Shown piece after piece: positions 15,221 through 21,276 of a stretch of 21,276 nt of DNA. How positions within the stretch are numbered: the stretch's first letter is position 1; every line of letters starts with the position of its first letter. Source of the stretch: a virus; the IMG/VR virus record IMGVR_UViG_3300035698_003841, positions 1-21,276 of that record; one strand, written 5' to 3'. The notes under the pieces are model-generated. The model was not told the origin of the DNA. It made no database searches and was given only the letters and a program-made list of their open reading frames with translations. Made by a program: the position numbers and the translations under genes.

Positions 15221-15694
15221 TTATGCCTCTAATTTACGCAGTTCTACCAATAGCCTTGCCGCAATAGCTTTTACGGTCATATCTTTATGACTATCTATCG
15301 CTGGCCTTAAATAAGGTTTTGCTTTTATAGTGTATGTTTCGCTCAGTGCTAAAGCCATCCACATACCGTCTTTTGTTGATCTGTATTTATACCAAAAGAA
15401 CGCTCGTTGTTTTGGGGTAATCGTTACCGTCGTTCCATACTCGTGTGCTGCCCCGTAGTCTACACCAACTTTTACATCTACCCGAAATTGGTTGACTTTG
15501 ACAGGAACGATACTGTCTATCATGTCGCCGCTATCCATTAACCCGTTGGCGACGGCATTATCCCTTGCCGCGATGGCAATTACCCAAGCGCCATCTTCTA
15601 GCATATCCGACATAATTGGTCCAGGAATCAGTTTTTTCAGACGTTTAAAGGTATTGTCCAGGTCTTGCGTTCCTACGGTTTTTGACTTAAACAT
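15221..15694 (-). CDS. HK97 gp10-like tail completion / neck protein
   Basis: 157 residues. The stretch GLMDSGDMIDSIVP ... VGVDYGAAHEYGTT is the hallmark of the HK97 gp10 family (L-x-x-S-I, then V-G-x-x-x-x-Y-x-x-x-x-E-x-G-T), followed by PKQRAFFWYK and the KAKPYLRPAID segment (P-A-x-P-F/Y-L-R-P-A). Proteins of this family sit at the head-tail interface and complete the tail. It begins in a TAATG overlap with the head closure gene. Confidence 0.9.
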   Translation of the reverse strand: MFKSKTVGTQDLDNTFKRLKKLIPGPIMSDMLEDGAWVIAIAARDNAVANGLMDSGDMIDSIVPVKVNQFRVDVKVGVDYGAAHEYGTTVTITPKQRAFFWYKYRSTKDGMWMALALSETYTIKAKPYLRPAIDSHKDMTVKAIAARLLVELRKLEA

Positions 15695-16056
15695 TATTCT
15701 ATCTTCTCCAACATCACAGAAATATGATGCGGTTTTGTGCTGTTGCGCTTTAATAACGTCTCTACCGTGTAAGCGTCTGCATCTACCAACGTCCCATCTT
15801 TAAGCCTTATATTTGTACAGCGATCTGATTCTAAAACGTCAACCCCATTATTAAACAGCATCATAAAATCAGATCGCATCATAAACCCTATATTCTCTTG
15901 TGCATACCTATTCACTTTTGCCACAAACCGACAAGGAACGTCTGTATAAGTGCTTGCCCACGTCGGAGTTAATTGGCCGCTCGTGGTTTGCGTATTCGAT
16001 GCCCGTTCTATCGTACATGTATGTAATAATAGGTTACGAAAATGAATACTAGCCAT
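15694..16056 (-). CDS. Head closure / head-tail joining protein
   Basis: 120 residues, the usual size of SPP1 gp16-like head closure proteins. It begins FRNLLLHTCTIERASNTQTTSGQLTPTW, matching the family pattern L-x-H-x-x-x-I-x-R, then ... G ... W, then DVPCRFVAK, and ends with KPHHISVMLEKIE as in phage head-tail joining proteins. It plugs the portal channel after packaging and docks the tail. Start ATG lies 8 bp inside the adaptor gene; its ribosome site is weak, so translational coupling is likely. Confidence 0.8.
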   Translation of the reverse strand: MASIHFRNLLLHTCTIERASNTQTTSGQLTPTWASTYTDVPCRFVAKVNRYAQENIGFMMRSDFMMLFNNGVDVLESDRCTNIRLKDGTLVDADAYTVETLLKRNSTKPHHISVMLEKIE

Positions 16057-16471
16057 CTGTTGTGTCCTCGTCTATCTCTGCATAGTTAAAAGCGTGTAAT
16101 GAAACACCCTTTAACCCATATTTCGGCAATGTACCACTACAATCCATAGCCTTGGCTGCTTGTCCATAGGTTGAACCATCTAGCATTAAACCATCTTTGC
16201 CCATAAAGCTCGCAGCATATTCCCCAGCTATGCTAATACTTTTTAGCTGGCGCTGATCGGGATGCATTGACATAAAGTGAGCGGCGAGAAGTCGCTGGAT
16301 AATGCATAATGCTCCGTTACCCCCACATTTATCTAGCTTCCCGACTAGTCGCAAAGTCGCATAATACGCCATATTTATAAAGAAATTTATCTGTGTATCT
16401 ACTAGGTCAGTGTCTATTATTTCCCTAACGTCGTCAGCATCAATGCACGCCCCGGCAACGAGTGTAGTCAT
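16049..16471 (-). CDS. Head-tail adaptor, DUF4054/gp6-like
   Basis: 140 residues, mostly helical. DADDVREIIDTDLVDTQINFFINMA is the typical first segment of head-tail adaptors that bind the portal (sequence beginning with x-x-D-V-R-x-x-x-x-x-x), followed by LCIIQRLLAAHFMSMHPDQR and SIAGEYAASFMGKDGLMLDGSTYGQAAKAMDCSG, in line with DUF4054, where A-H-x-x-x-x and Y-G-Q-x-A/F-x-x-x-D are conserved. It starts at the stop of the E3-binding-motif gene (TAATG). Confidence 0.8.
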   Translation of the reverse strand: MTTLVAGACIDADDVREIIDTDLVDTQINFFINMAYYATLRLVGKLDKCGGNGALCIIQRLLAAHFMSMHPDQRQLKSISIAGEYAASFMGKDGLMLDGSTYGQAAKAMDCSGTLPKYGLKGVSLHAFNYAEIDEDTTDG

Positions 16472-16713
16472 TATTCTACCGCTACTATATCAGTCTTGAT
16501 AATTCTTCCGCCCGATCCGGTTCCATCTACCGTAGCCAGATCAACACCTTTTTCTTGTGCAAGTTTAATCGCCGCAGGGGACGCTTCAACCTCTTCGGCT
16601 AACACGACTATTTCTAATCTGTCTTTAAATGATTCGTACTCTTCTACCGTAGCATCAATAATAGAACCAGCACTATGCCCATTATGCTTGCCTCTTAGAA
16701 CTTTTACTTTCAT
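16471..16713 (-). CDS. Small head protein with E3-binding-like (peripheral subunit-binding) motif
   Basis: 80 residues. Residues 1-40 form a small domain (KVKVLRGKHNGHSAGSIID, then a helix). Residues 44-78 are a close match to the peripheral subunit-binding domain of 2-oxo-acid dehydrogenase E2 subunits: ASPAAIKLAQEKGVDLATVDGTGSGGRIIKTDIV, with the usual S-P-x-x-x-x-x-A, G-x-D-L, G-T-G-x-G-G-R-I and D-V/I signature. Such motifs occur in small phage proteins between major capsid and adaptor genes; the role there is not settled, and binding to the capsid or connector is my inference. ATG is preceded by AAAGGA; the gene lies behind an attenuator-like hairpin, so it should be made at a lower level than the capsid protein. 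Confidence 0.8.
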   Translation of the reverse strand: MKVKVLRGKHNGHSAGSIIDATVEEYESFKDRLEIVVLAEEVEASPAAIKLAQEKGVDLATVDGTGSGGRIIKTDIVAVE

Positions 16714-16727
16714 TTTTTCATCCTTTC

Positions 16728-16750
16728 AAAAAGGGGCGTTAAAGCCCCTT
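16728..16750 (-). terminator. Attenuator-like hairpin after the major capsid gene
   Basis: AAGGGGC and GCCCCTT pair as a 7-bp GC-rich stem with a 6-nt loop (UUUAAC in mRNA) and are followed by a run of U that starts with the last bases of the stem (CCCCTTTTT). It lies 4 bp after the capsid stop and before the next ribosome site. The short U run suggests partial termination, which would favour capsid mRNA over downstream genes. Confidence 0.65.
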
Positions 16751-16754
16751 CGTT

Positions 16755-17759
16755 TTATGCGCCTGTGTAATGTAATAATCCGGAATGACCATTATAATCC
16801 GATTTAAATCTCGGAACCGCTACGGTCATGACTTTGAAGAAGTTTGTTCCGCCATCGCCGCTCATCCACTGAATATTTCTGCCCATGAATGTCAGCCCAA
16901 GATCAATTACGTTAGGTGTCATTTGCATTACGATAAGTACACCACTTGTCAACCAATCGCTAGGATGTACTGCTCGAAGTTGAGGCAATTTCCGCACTGT
17001 ACGTTCAAGCGCTGAATCACCGCTACCATCCGAATACACTTCTAGCATTTCGATATATTGATCATTAGCCACCCAACTTTCAAACGGCCCGTGAAACCCA
17101 TCCGCCGTAAGAGCTTTGATTGCTTTAATATAAGTCGAATAAATATTACTTATTGTACCAAAGTCGCCCGAGGCTGTTCCCGTATTCCGATCTGGATGTG
17201 TTGTCGCGCCATAAATCGGATTACCCGATAGAGAAATTGTCGCATCGCCATCATAGAACATACGTTCCAATTCTTCAGCAACCACTTGACTTGCGGCATA
17301 AGCATTACTAGCGTCAATGCCATCGCCGAATCTGCGGCTTGCAGCAAGCTCCCGTTCACCAAGAGCGTACTCCTTGTGAATTACTGGAACCGGCACACTA
17401 GCCAGATTATAATCTACCCGATCTTTATCTGTGTTACCACGACCGGTTATAGATACTTCGGCGCGAGCCATTTCGGAAACAACGTTCCATTGCGAAAGAA
17501 CTGTGCCAATAGAACCAAATCTCTTAACCAGCCCCAACGTTTGGAGTCTGGCAATAGCGTTTAGTCGGTCTTCTTGCGCCTTGATAACTTGGCGATCTAA
17601 TTCTTCCCATTCGTCTTTTCTCAAAAGAGAGTTTGTCGTGATCTGTCTAACAGAATTATAAACTTCTACAAACCCGTTTTTATTAACCTTTAACTCGCCA
17701 TTTACAGCCAGCGGTTCAAAGGCTTTACTGAATTCAATATTCGCTTGTGATTGTATCAT
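16755..17759 (-). CDS. Major capsid protein, HK97 fold, encapsulin-like
   Basis: 334 residues, with TAGGAG ahead of its ATG. The N-terminal arm (1-50) is followed by LRKDEWEELDRQVIKAQEDRLNAI, then DYNLASVPVPVIHKEYALGERELAASRRFGDGIDASNAYAASQVVAEELERMFYDGD, the pattern of encapsulin/linocin-like HK97 proteins (P-x-P-h-x-x-x-x-x-h-x-x-R-E-L ... A-A-x-x-x-x-E-x-E-x-x-h-F-x-G). The loop GNPIYGATTHPDRN and the C-terminal TMGRN-like P-domain strands agree. It follows the protease/scaffold and decoration genes as expected and is the main shell subunit. No N-terminal cleavage site can be defined from the sequence. Confidence 0.9.
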   Translation of the reverse strand: MIQSQANIEFSKAFEPLAVNGELKVNKNGFVEVYNSVRQITTNSLLRKDEWEELDRQVIKAQEDRLNAIARLQTLGLVKRFGSIGTVLSQWNVVSEMARAEVSITGRGNTDKDRVDYNLASVPVPVIHKEYALGERELAASRRFGDGIDASNAYAASQVVAEELERMFYDGDATISLSGNPIYGATTHPDRNTGTASGDFGTISNIYSTYIKAIKALTADGFHGPFESWVANDQYIEMLEVYSDGSGDSALERTVRKLPQLRAVHPSDWLTSGVLIVMQMTPNVIDLGLTFMGRNIQWMSGDGGTNFFKVMTVAVPRFKSDYNGHSGLLHYTGA

Positions 17760-17769
17760 TTTATATCTC

Positions 17770-18231
17770 CTACGCTATGTTGACGCGAACACGCGCCACT
17801 GCTGATGTTGTTGTCAGAACTTCGTTTGCATACCCGACTATCGAACCGGCGAATGTCTCTGTACCAACTGTTAATACCGACAAATTACCACTCCCATCGC
17901 TACCAAGAGGCGAGCCAATAACTGCCGTTTCTGCTGTTCCCAAGAACATATTCAATTCGTCGCCAGATACTCCAAACATATAACGAGTTGTTTCGTCTGC
18001 CGCATAAGGATCATCAATTCCGGCTGTTCCGGCGGTTTGAGTGTACGGATTTTTATCGGCAACCATCTTTTGCGATTCGCCACCTGCTGTACTGTGGTAT
18101 TGTAGCTTGCCGCTTGTCCATTCTACGAGTTTGCCAGGTATGATTGCACTATCTGCCAACGCTTCGTGAATGTAATTGTCGCGATCACCTTGACGGCTGA
18201 TTACGATTGTGTGATATACTGAACTAGCCAT
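17770..18231 (-). CDS. Capsid decoration (cement) protein
   Basis: 153 residues between protease and major capsid genes, where decoration proteins lie in many siphophages. Composition is Gly/Thr/Ala/Ser-rich beta, with the pattern of DUF2190-like or lambda D-type proteins: HEALADSAIIPGKLVEWTSGKLQYH (effect of A-x-x-I-x-x-G-x-L-V), a middle MFGVSGDELNMFLGT, and a C-terminal GSIVGYANEVLTTTSAVARVRVNIA, in which the short loop and the last strands (G-x-A-x-x-x-x-x-x-x-x-x-V-R-V) are common to the group. A very strong GGAGGAGG at 18246-18239, inside the end of the protease gene, indicates high expression. The start shares one base with the protease stop. Confidence 0.8.
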   Translation of the reverse strand: MASSVYHTIVISRQGDRDNYIHEALADSAIIPGKLVEWTSGKLQYHSTAGGESQKMVADKNPYTQTAGTAGIDDPYAADETTRYMFGVSGDELNMFLGTAETAVIGSPLGSDGSGNLSVLTVGTETFAGSIVGYANEVLTTTSAVARVRVNIA

Positions 18232-19937
18232 TATTTAACCTCCTCCGTAAACTTGTAACCCATCTTGCGAATTTCTACTGTTTCTTCTTTATCCAAGTTA
18301 TTTGTTGCTCCCAGACCAGCATAATTCGCCGGAGCAAGGATTTTCTCAAGGTTAGTCAAAGATTCGTCAGCCATCGCTTCTAGCTGTTCTTTAGTGAAAG
18401 TGTTTCTTTCGTTGGCAATCAAGCCTTCAATAACTATGTTTCTAGCTTGTGTTTTGTTTTCAACAATCTCTTTGTACTCTTTGAGAACGTTGTCAACCCC
18501 ACCAACGGCAGCGAATTTGCCGACCATCGCTTCAACCGATTTAGTCAGTTCGTCAATTTTAGAATTAGTTTCTACTTGCCCTTGCTCTAATTCTACAATC
18601 TTGGCATTTGGTTTTGCGTCTTCTTTCTTTTCGTCTTCTTTCTTTTCTGCTGCTTTTTTAACTGGTTTTTCTTCTTCGTCGTCGTCTTTTTCCCAAGGGA
18701 ATTTAGCCAGCACAGAAATGAGTTTGTTCAAAACTTTCGCGTCAACACCTTCCAACTGTTCTACTGTAAAGCCGTGTCTTTTAAGTATTGCTACTTTCTT
18801 TTCATCCATTTTATTCTCCCGTACAAACCACGTCTTGAATTTCTCAAAAACGCTTTGCGCTACTTGCTCAGTTTCTAGAGCAACTTGTGTATTGTTCCCA
18901 GTATTGTCCGTCACTTTTTTTTTCTCCTCTAATTCGTAATCATATCTTTTACCATTCATATACAAACTGATAATGTTAAATTTTATATTAGAGACTGTAT
19001 TGATCTCTTGTTTAATTGAATCACCTTTTTCAAGATATTTCAATGTAATATGGGCTATAAATTTATCTTTTCTCGATACTGCAAAATCGTGTTTAGATAA
19101 TAGTTCTACCAGATCAGTTCTGAATTGTAGCAATTCAGAACTTTTATACCCAACATAAAAAGCAGTATTTTTTTCTAATTCAAATTTTCCAGAACCTTCA
19201 ATGTTGCCACTTACCGGATAATGCAGTAAAGAAAAATCTTGTACTATTTGTTTTAACCTGCTATCACTGACTTGTCCGAGATGTGCCAATGTTAAATGCA
19301 AGTCGGTAGGTTTTTCTCCACCCTCTACCGCAATTTTTCTAGCTGTTTCTGTATCAAGAGAGAACGCTATAATTGTACTTTTGCTAATATTGTCCCGTAT
19401 TCCACAACCATCTTCACAGCTACAGGCTCCAACGTCATCAAGCAGGATAGCCAAATGATCGGGTTTAATGTTTTTCGCTATCGTAGCATAAACATCACCA
19501 TTCCAAATGCCCGGATTCTCATCATAATCCCTAAAATAGCCGGTTGATACTTCGATTTTGTTTTTGGTTTTTAGAGATTCTAAAAGCCTTCGCCCGTCTC
19601 TGTGTTTCCTTGCTTTGCTTAGATCAATCCACGCCTCTCCTTTTAGCGCTTTGCCAACTAATTTAGTATTAAATAATTGACCAATTTGATACTTAGCTAA
19701 GACTTCAGGGCTATTCGCGGAAGTCGGTAGGCCGTCTGCCAATTCGGGATGATTCATAACTATCGGCCTACCATTCCAAGAAGGAAATCCGTCAGCTATT
19801 TCTTTAAAAGGTACAAATTCCCCATTTAAAACGCCTTCGATTATGGCCACTACTGGGGCTATGGCATAATCTACCCCATCTACCGTCTTGTATGTAACGC
19901 CTGCTATTCTGTTGCTTGTATATTGTATTTTGTTCAT
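18231..19937 (-). CDS. Capsid maturation protease (DUF2213/XkdF type) with inserted 2H phosphoesterase and C-terminal scaffold
   Basis: 568 residues in three parts. Residues 1-180: prohead protease of DUF2213/XkdF type, with NGRPIVMNHP (His63), KIEVSTGYF (Ser131) and KPDHLAILLDDVGAC (His161), as in HK97-type serine proteases. Residues 187-336: a 2H phosphoesterase (LigT-like) domain with both motifs, HLTL at 214 and HITL at 296. Residues about 340-568: a scaffold-like part with a charged Lys/Glu run (417-442), a coiled coil (447-495) and an end EEVK. The protease is assumed to cut scaffold and capsid arm during assembly; the 2H domain would hydrolyse a 2',3'- or 2'-5' phosphoester. It precedes the decoration and capsid genes. 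ATG 19937 has only a weak ribosome site and sits 2 bp after the previous stop, so coupling is likely. Confidence 0.88.
   Translation of the reverse strand: MNKIQYTSNRIAGVTYKTVDGVDYAIAPVVAIIEGVLNGEFVPFKEIADGFPSWNGRPIVMNHPELADGLPTSANSPEVLAKYQIGQLFNTKLVGKALKGEAWIDLSKARKHRDGRRLLESLKTKNKIEVSTGYFRDYDENPGIWNGDVYATIAKNIKPDHLAILLDDVGACSCEDGCGIRDNISKSTIIAFSLDTETARKIAVEGGEKPTDLHLTLAHLGQVSDSRLKQIVQDFSLLHYPVSGNIEGSGKFELEKNTAFYVGYKSSELLQFRTDLVELLSKHDFAVSRKDKFIAHITLKYLEKGDSIKQEINTVSNIKFNIISLYMNGKRYDYELEEKKKVTDNTGNNTQVALETEQVAQSVFEKFKTWFVRENKMDEKKVAILKRHGFTVEQLEGVDAKVLNKLISVLAKFPWEKDDDEEEKPVKKAAEKKEDEKKEDAKPNAKIVELEQGQVETNSKIDELTKSVEAMVGKFAAVGGVDNVLKEYKEIVENKTQARNIVIEGLIANERNTFTKEQLEAMADESLTNLEKILAPANYAGLGATNNLDKEETVEIRKMGYKFTEEVK
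18807..18820 (-). promoter_or_regulatory. Internal ribosome binding site for a possible separate scaffold protein (start at residue 377)
   Basis: GGGAG at 18820-18816 lies 6 nt before ATG 18809-18807, in frame with the protease gene. Starting here would give a 192-residue protein, MDEKKVAILKRHGF..., holding the charged run and coiled coil. This is the arrangement by which lambda C makes scaffold Nu3 from within the protease gene. Confidence 0.6.
18912..18929 (-). promoter_or_regulatory. GAGGAG - A9 - GTG: second possible internal start at the edge of the 2H domain
   Basis: GAGGAG (18929-18924) is followed by nine A (18923-18915) and GTG (18914-18912), in frame at residue 342. The spacing of nine is workable for an internal start, giving a 227-residue scaffold-like form. 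The A9 run is also slippery: a -1 slip reaches a stop after about 16 codons and a +1 slip stops at once, which would release protease plus 2H without scaffold. Confidence 0.4.
18930..19379 (-). other. 2H phosphoesterase (LigT-like) domain, AT-rich insert
   Basis: Residues 187-336 of the maturation protease: IIAFSLDTETARKIA (first strand), LHLTLAHLG, GSGKFELEKNTAFYVGY, a helix LLQFRTDLVELLSKH, FIAHITLKYL, and a final strand NIISLYMNGKRYDYEL. Two H-x-T-h motifs about 80 residues apart define the 2H superfamily (2'-5' RNA ligase/cyclic phosphodiesterase group). By hand count GC is about 27% over 18961-19140, against about 47% (19681-19800) and 41% (18241-18360) in the flanking protease and scaffold parts. 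Confidence 0.85.
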
Positions 19938-19939
19938 CG

Positions 19940-20278
19940 TTATATCGTTTTGACTGCCGCTATCCCAGCCGCCAGATCAGCATCCACAGCGTCAACCGCA
20001 AATTCCATATATTCATCTTGGATTTTAACATCCGTTGCGGATACCGTTCTAATGGGCAAACTAAACTCGTCAGCGTGATTTTCCGTGTGCTTTGCCATTA
20101 CCCGCACCCGTACATTCAAGCTATCGTTTATGTCTACATTTAAATAGATACCGACATTTCTTGCCCCTTGCACGTTCAATTCGCCACCCAAGTCTACCCA
20201 GCCACTTGTTAGGTCTTGCGCAGTACTGATCAGCGTTTCAAGACCGCAGATATTTCCTGGAAATTTTAAATTTGCCAT
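19940..20278 (-). CDS. Unknown small beta-rich structural protein
   Basis: 112 residues from ATG 20278, with GGAGAG 8 nt upstream; a GTG at 20287 gives 3 more residues but lies too close to the same site. It overlaps the end of the preceding gene by 13 bp and ends 2 bp before the protease. The sequence is beta-rich: TSGWVDLGGELNVQGARNVGIYLNVDINDSLNVRVRV, with alternate polar and non-polar residues, then MEFAVDAVDADL. This resembles small phage virion or decoration-type domains, but I cannot name a family. Confidence 0.7.
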   Translation of the reverse strand: MANLKFPGNICGLETLISTAQDLTSGWVDLGGELNVQGARNVGIYLNVDINDSLNVRVRVMAKHTENHADEFSLPIRTVSATDVKIQDEYMEFAVDAVDADLAAGIAAVKTI

Positions 20279-20460
20279 TCCGGCCACTCTCCGACTATTT
20301 GTATATGAACTAATATATTAGCTACCATCGTTAAAGGCTTGCTTCTTTCGTCGTGTTTCATTATGTGAAAAAACCCACGATATATCCTACCGTCTGTATA
20401 TCCAGTCAAACCCCTAATTCGTCCGAACATCAATTTACGTCGTGCTTCTCCTATTGTCAT
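20266..20460 (-). CDS. Unknown small protein
   Basis: 64 residues from ATG 20460, chosen over ATG 20514 because AGGGGG lies 7 nt upstream of 20460. It begins inside the end of the preceding gene (26-bp overlap) and its last codons overlap the next. Features: basic N-terminus MTIGEARRKLMFGRIRGL, then FFHIMKHDERSKPLTMVANILVHIQIVG and a Trp-containing end (EWPEWQI). No family recognised. Confidence 0.6.
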   Translation of the reverse strand: MTIGEARRKLMFGRIRGLTGYTDGRIYRGFFHIMKHDERSKPLTMVANILVHIQIVGEWPEWQI

Positions 20461-20668
20461 CGTATTTCCCCCTGGCTTTTCTGTTAAAGCCAAAGGTGTT
20501 ACAATAATAATCATCTAATATCACTAATATCCTGTGAAGTATAGCTGGGCCAGGCAAACTTTGACTATTCATCTTTTCTTCAATATTCATCAACGCTTGC
20601 ATAGCAGCCATACTTTGTAGCGTACTATGATTTTTAAGAAAGTCATATATCACTTGGAAGTCTTTCAT
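20435..20668 (-). CDS. Unknown small helical protein
   Basis: 77 residues, starting in an ATGA overlap with the preceding gene. Mostly helical: FQVIYDFLKNHSTLQSMAAMQALMNIEEKM, then LHRILVILDDYYCNTF, and a basic end FNRKARGKYDDNRRSTT. No family recognised. Length and coupling match the small genes that often sit between portal and protease in siphophages. Confidence 0.65.
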   Translation of the reverse strand: MKDFQVIYDFLKNHSTLQSMAAMQALMNIEEKMNSQSLPGPAILHRILVILDDYYCNTFGFNRKARGKYDDNRRSTT

Positions 20669-20859
20669 GTCTTGTTAGCCAAATTGTTCAAACATACTTG
20701 ATACCCGATAGTTATTTGCAACGATTCTGATCTGCTAAACCCTTGCTTTCGTAACAATTCGTAATACATCTTTAAGGCTTTTGCCACGTTAGTAAACGCT
20801 TCTTTCCGTACTTGTAATACTGTCAATTTATTATGTGCATCTAATACAGGGTTACTCAT
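20665..20859 (-). CDS. Unknown small helical protein
   Basis: 64 residues, ATG 20859 preceded by AAAGG. Helical throughout (NKLTVLQVRKEAFTNVAKALKMYYELLRKQGFSRSESLQI), no signal peptide or metal site. The segment LRKQGFSRSESLQITIG has a helix-turn-helix-like spacing, but too weak to call. It lies 3 bp after the fibre-adaptor-like gene. Confidence 0.65.
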   Translation of the reverse strand: MSNPVLDAHNKLTVLQVRKEAFTNVAKALKMYYELLRKQGFSRSESLQITIGYQVCLNNLANKT

Positions 20860-20862
20860 TTT

Positions 20863-21141
20863 TTACCTTTCTCTTACATCTATGCATATTGATCTTTCGT
20901 CTGTTCTATCGCCAATTGTTATAATCTGATTTACTAATGTGTATCTTGTGCCGACCGTGCCGCCAGACAACCAGATTATCGTTTTAGTCGTTGTTTCGGT
21001 ATCGCTATCTTTTGTAATTCCCGTTGGCACGATCCAAGTGCTTGAGGCTATTTCATCAGTACCTAACCAATCTTCCCAGTCAACGGCATAATCCAATACC
21101 GCGTTTGGGTCTTTCCAAAAATTATTATTTCCTTGTGCCAT
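20863..21141 (-). CDS. Fibre-tail-adaptor-like Ig-fold protein
   Basis: 92 residues. The pattern VDWEDWLGTDEIASSTWIVPTGITKDSDTETTTKTIIWLSGGTVGTRYTLVNQIIT is characteristic of small phage proteins annotated as fibre-tail adaptors (D-W-x-x-W-L-x-x-D-x-I-x-x-S-x-W ... W-L-S-G-G-x-x-G-x-x-Y-x-x-x-N-x-I-x-T), an Ig-like fold. It is 1 bp downstream of the preceding stop. The name suggests a tail role, but here it lies on the head side of the operon, so it may decorate the head or neck. Confidence 0.78.
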   Translation of the reverse strand: MAQGNNNFWKDPNAVLDYAVDWEDWLGTDEIASSTWIVPTGITKDSDTETTTKTIIWLSGGTVGTRYTLVNQIITIGDRTDERSICIDVRER

Positions 21142-21142
21142 T

Positions 21143-21276
21143 TTACGCTGCCGCAGCAGTAAAGGTAATCGTCACGTTCAGAACGTCGTCATCGTCAATA
21201 GTCTTATCGCCTGCTGTAAACGCCCCTACTCCATAAAGAACACCGGTCGCTCCGCCTTTTGTCGAAAGCGTTACTA
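21143..21276 (-). CDS. C-terminal end of an unidentified beta-rich structural protein (partial)
   Basis: An open frame enters from the right edge and ends at TAA 21145-21143; 43 residues are visible, GATGVLYGVGAFTAGDKTID then DDDVLNVTITFTAAAA. It is Ala/Thr/Val-rich with alternating strands, as in the last strands of phage virion proteins, and the next gene starts after 1 bp. The rest of the gene is outside the window, so its identity cannot be given. Confidence 0.7.
   Translation of the reverse strand, partial: VTLSTKGGATGVLYGVGAFTAGDKTIDDDDVLNVTITFTAAAA

Noticed and set aside
17150-17362. 70-codon minus-strand frame within the major capsid gene
   Set aside because: Alternate frame of a strongly conserved capsid segment, no ribosome site.
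20665-20859. Helix-turn-helix regulator in the 64-residue protein
   Set aside because: Only a vague spacing match; no supporting residues or operator-like repeats nearby.

Overview
The window is about 21.3 kb of the structural (head and tail) region of a tailed dsDNA phage or prophage with a long non-contractile tail (siphovirus type). Every gene I can support lies on the minus strand, so the map reads from right to left. Genes are packed end to end with 1 to 45 bp gaps or ATGA/TAATG-type overlaps, usually behind good Shine-Dalgarno sequences. No stretch above 300 bp lacks a gene. I see no tRNA, rRNA, integrase, transposase, CRISPR array or clear promoter. Terminase, portal, lysis and replication genes are outside the window. 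The host cannot be assigned securely. Base composition is mostly around 40-45% GC, with sharp local departures that suggest module exchange.

Right part (21276 to 16471), head: the end of an unidentified beta-rich structural gene, a fibre-tail-adaptor-like protein, four small unknown proteins, then a capsid maturation protease of the DUF2213/XkdF type. The protease carries an inserted 2H-phosphoesterase (LigT-like) domain and a C-terminal charged, scaffold-like region. Next come a decoration protein, an HK97-fold major capsid protein of encapsulin-like type, an attenuator-like hairpin, and a small protein with a peripheral-subunit-binding (E3-binding) motif.

Middle (16471 to 9200), connector and tail tube: head-tail adaptor, head closure, HK97 gp10-like tail completion, then a tail-tube paralogue with a concanavalin/LamG-like N-terminal domain, a parallel beta-helix virion protein, a tail terminator, two GT-B glycosyltransferases with two small unknown genes, and finally the plain tail tube protein. 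The canonical order gp10 - terminator - tube is thus interrupted by two accessory insertions, and the tube gene is present twice.

Left part (9200 to 1), tail tip: tail assembly chaperones G and GT joined by a -1 frameshift site (A AAA AAC before the stop, with an 8-bp stem), a tape measure of about 1400 residues with exact 22-residue repeats, a distal tail (Dit) protein that carries a carbohydrate-binding-like module, a six-repeat beta-propeller and an unexpected signal-peptide-like N-terminus, a Gp37-like tail hub, and the start of a GC-rich LamG-domain fibre protein.

The genes together build capsid, connector, tail tube and an adhesin-rich tail tip. Several virion proteins carry sugar-binding-type folds and two glycosyltransferases sit among them, so surface glycans seem central to this phage. 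The most unusual items are the 2H phosphoesterase inside the capsid protease, the tube duplication flanking accessory genes, and the signal-peptide/propeller Dit.
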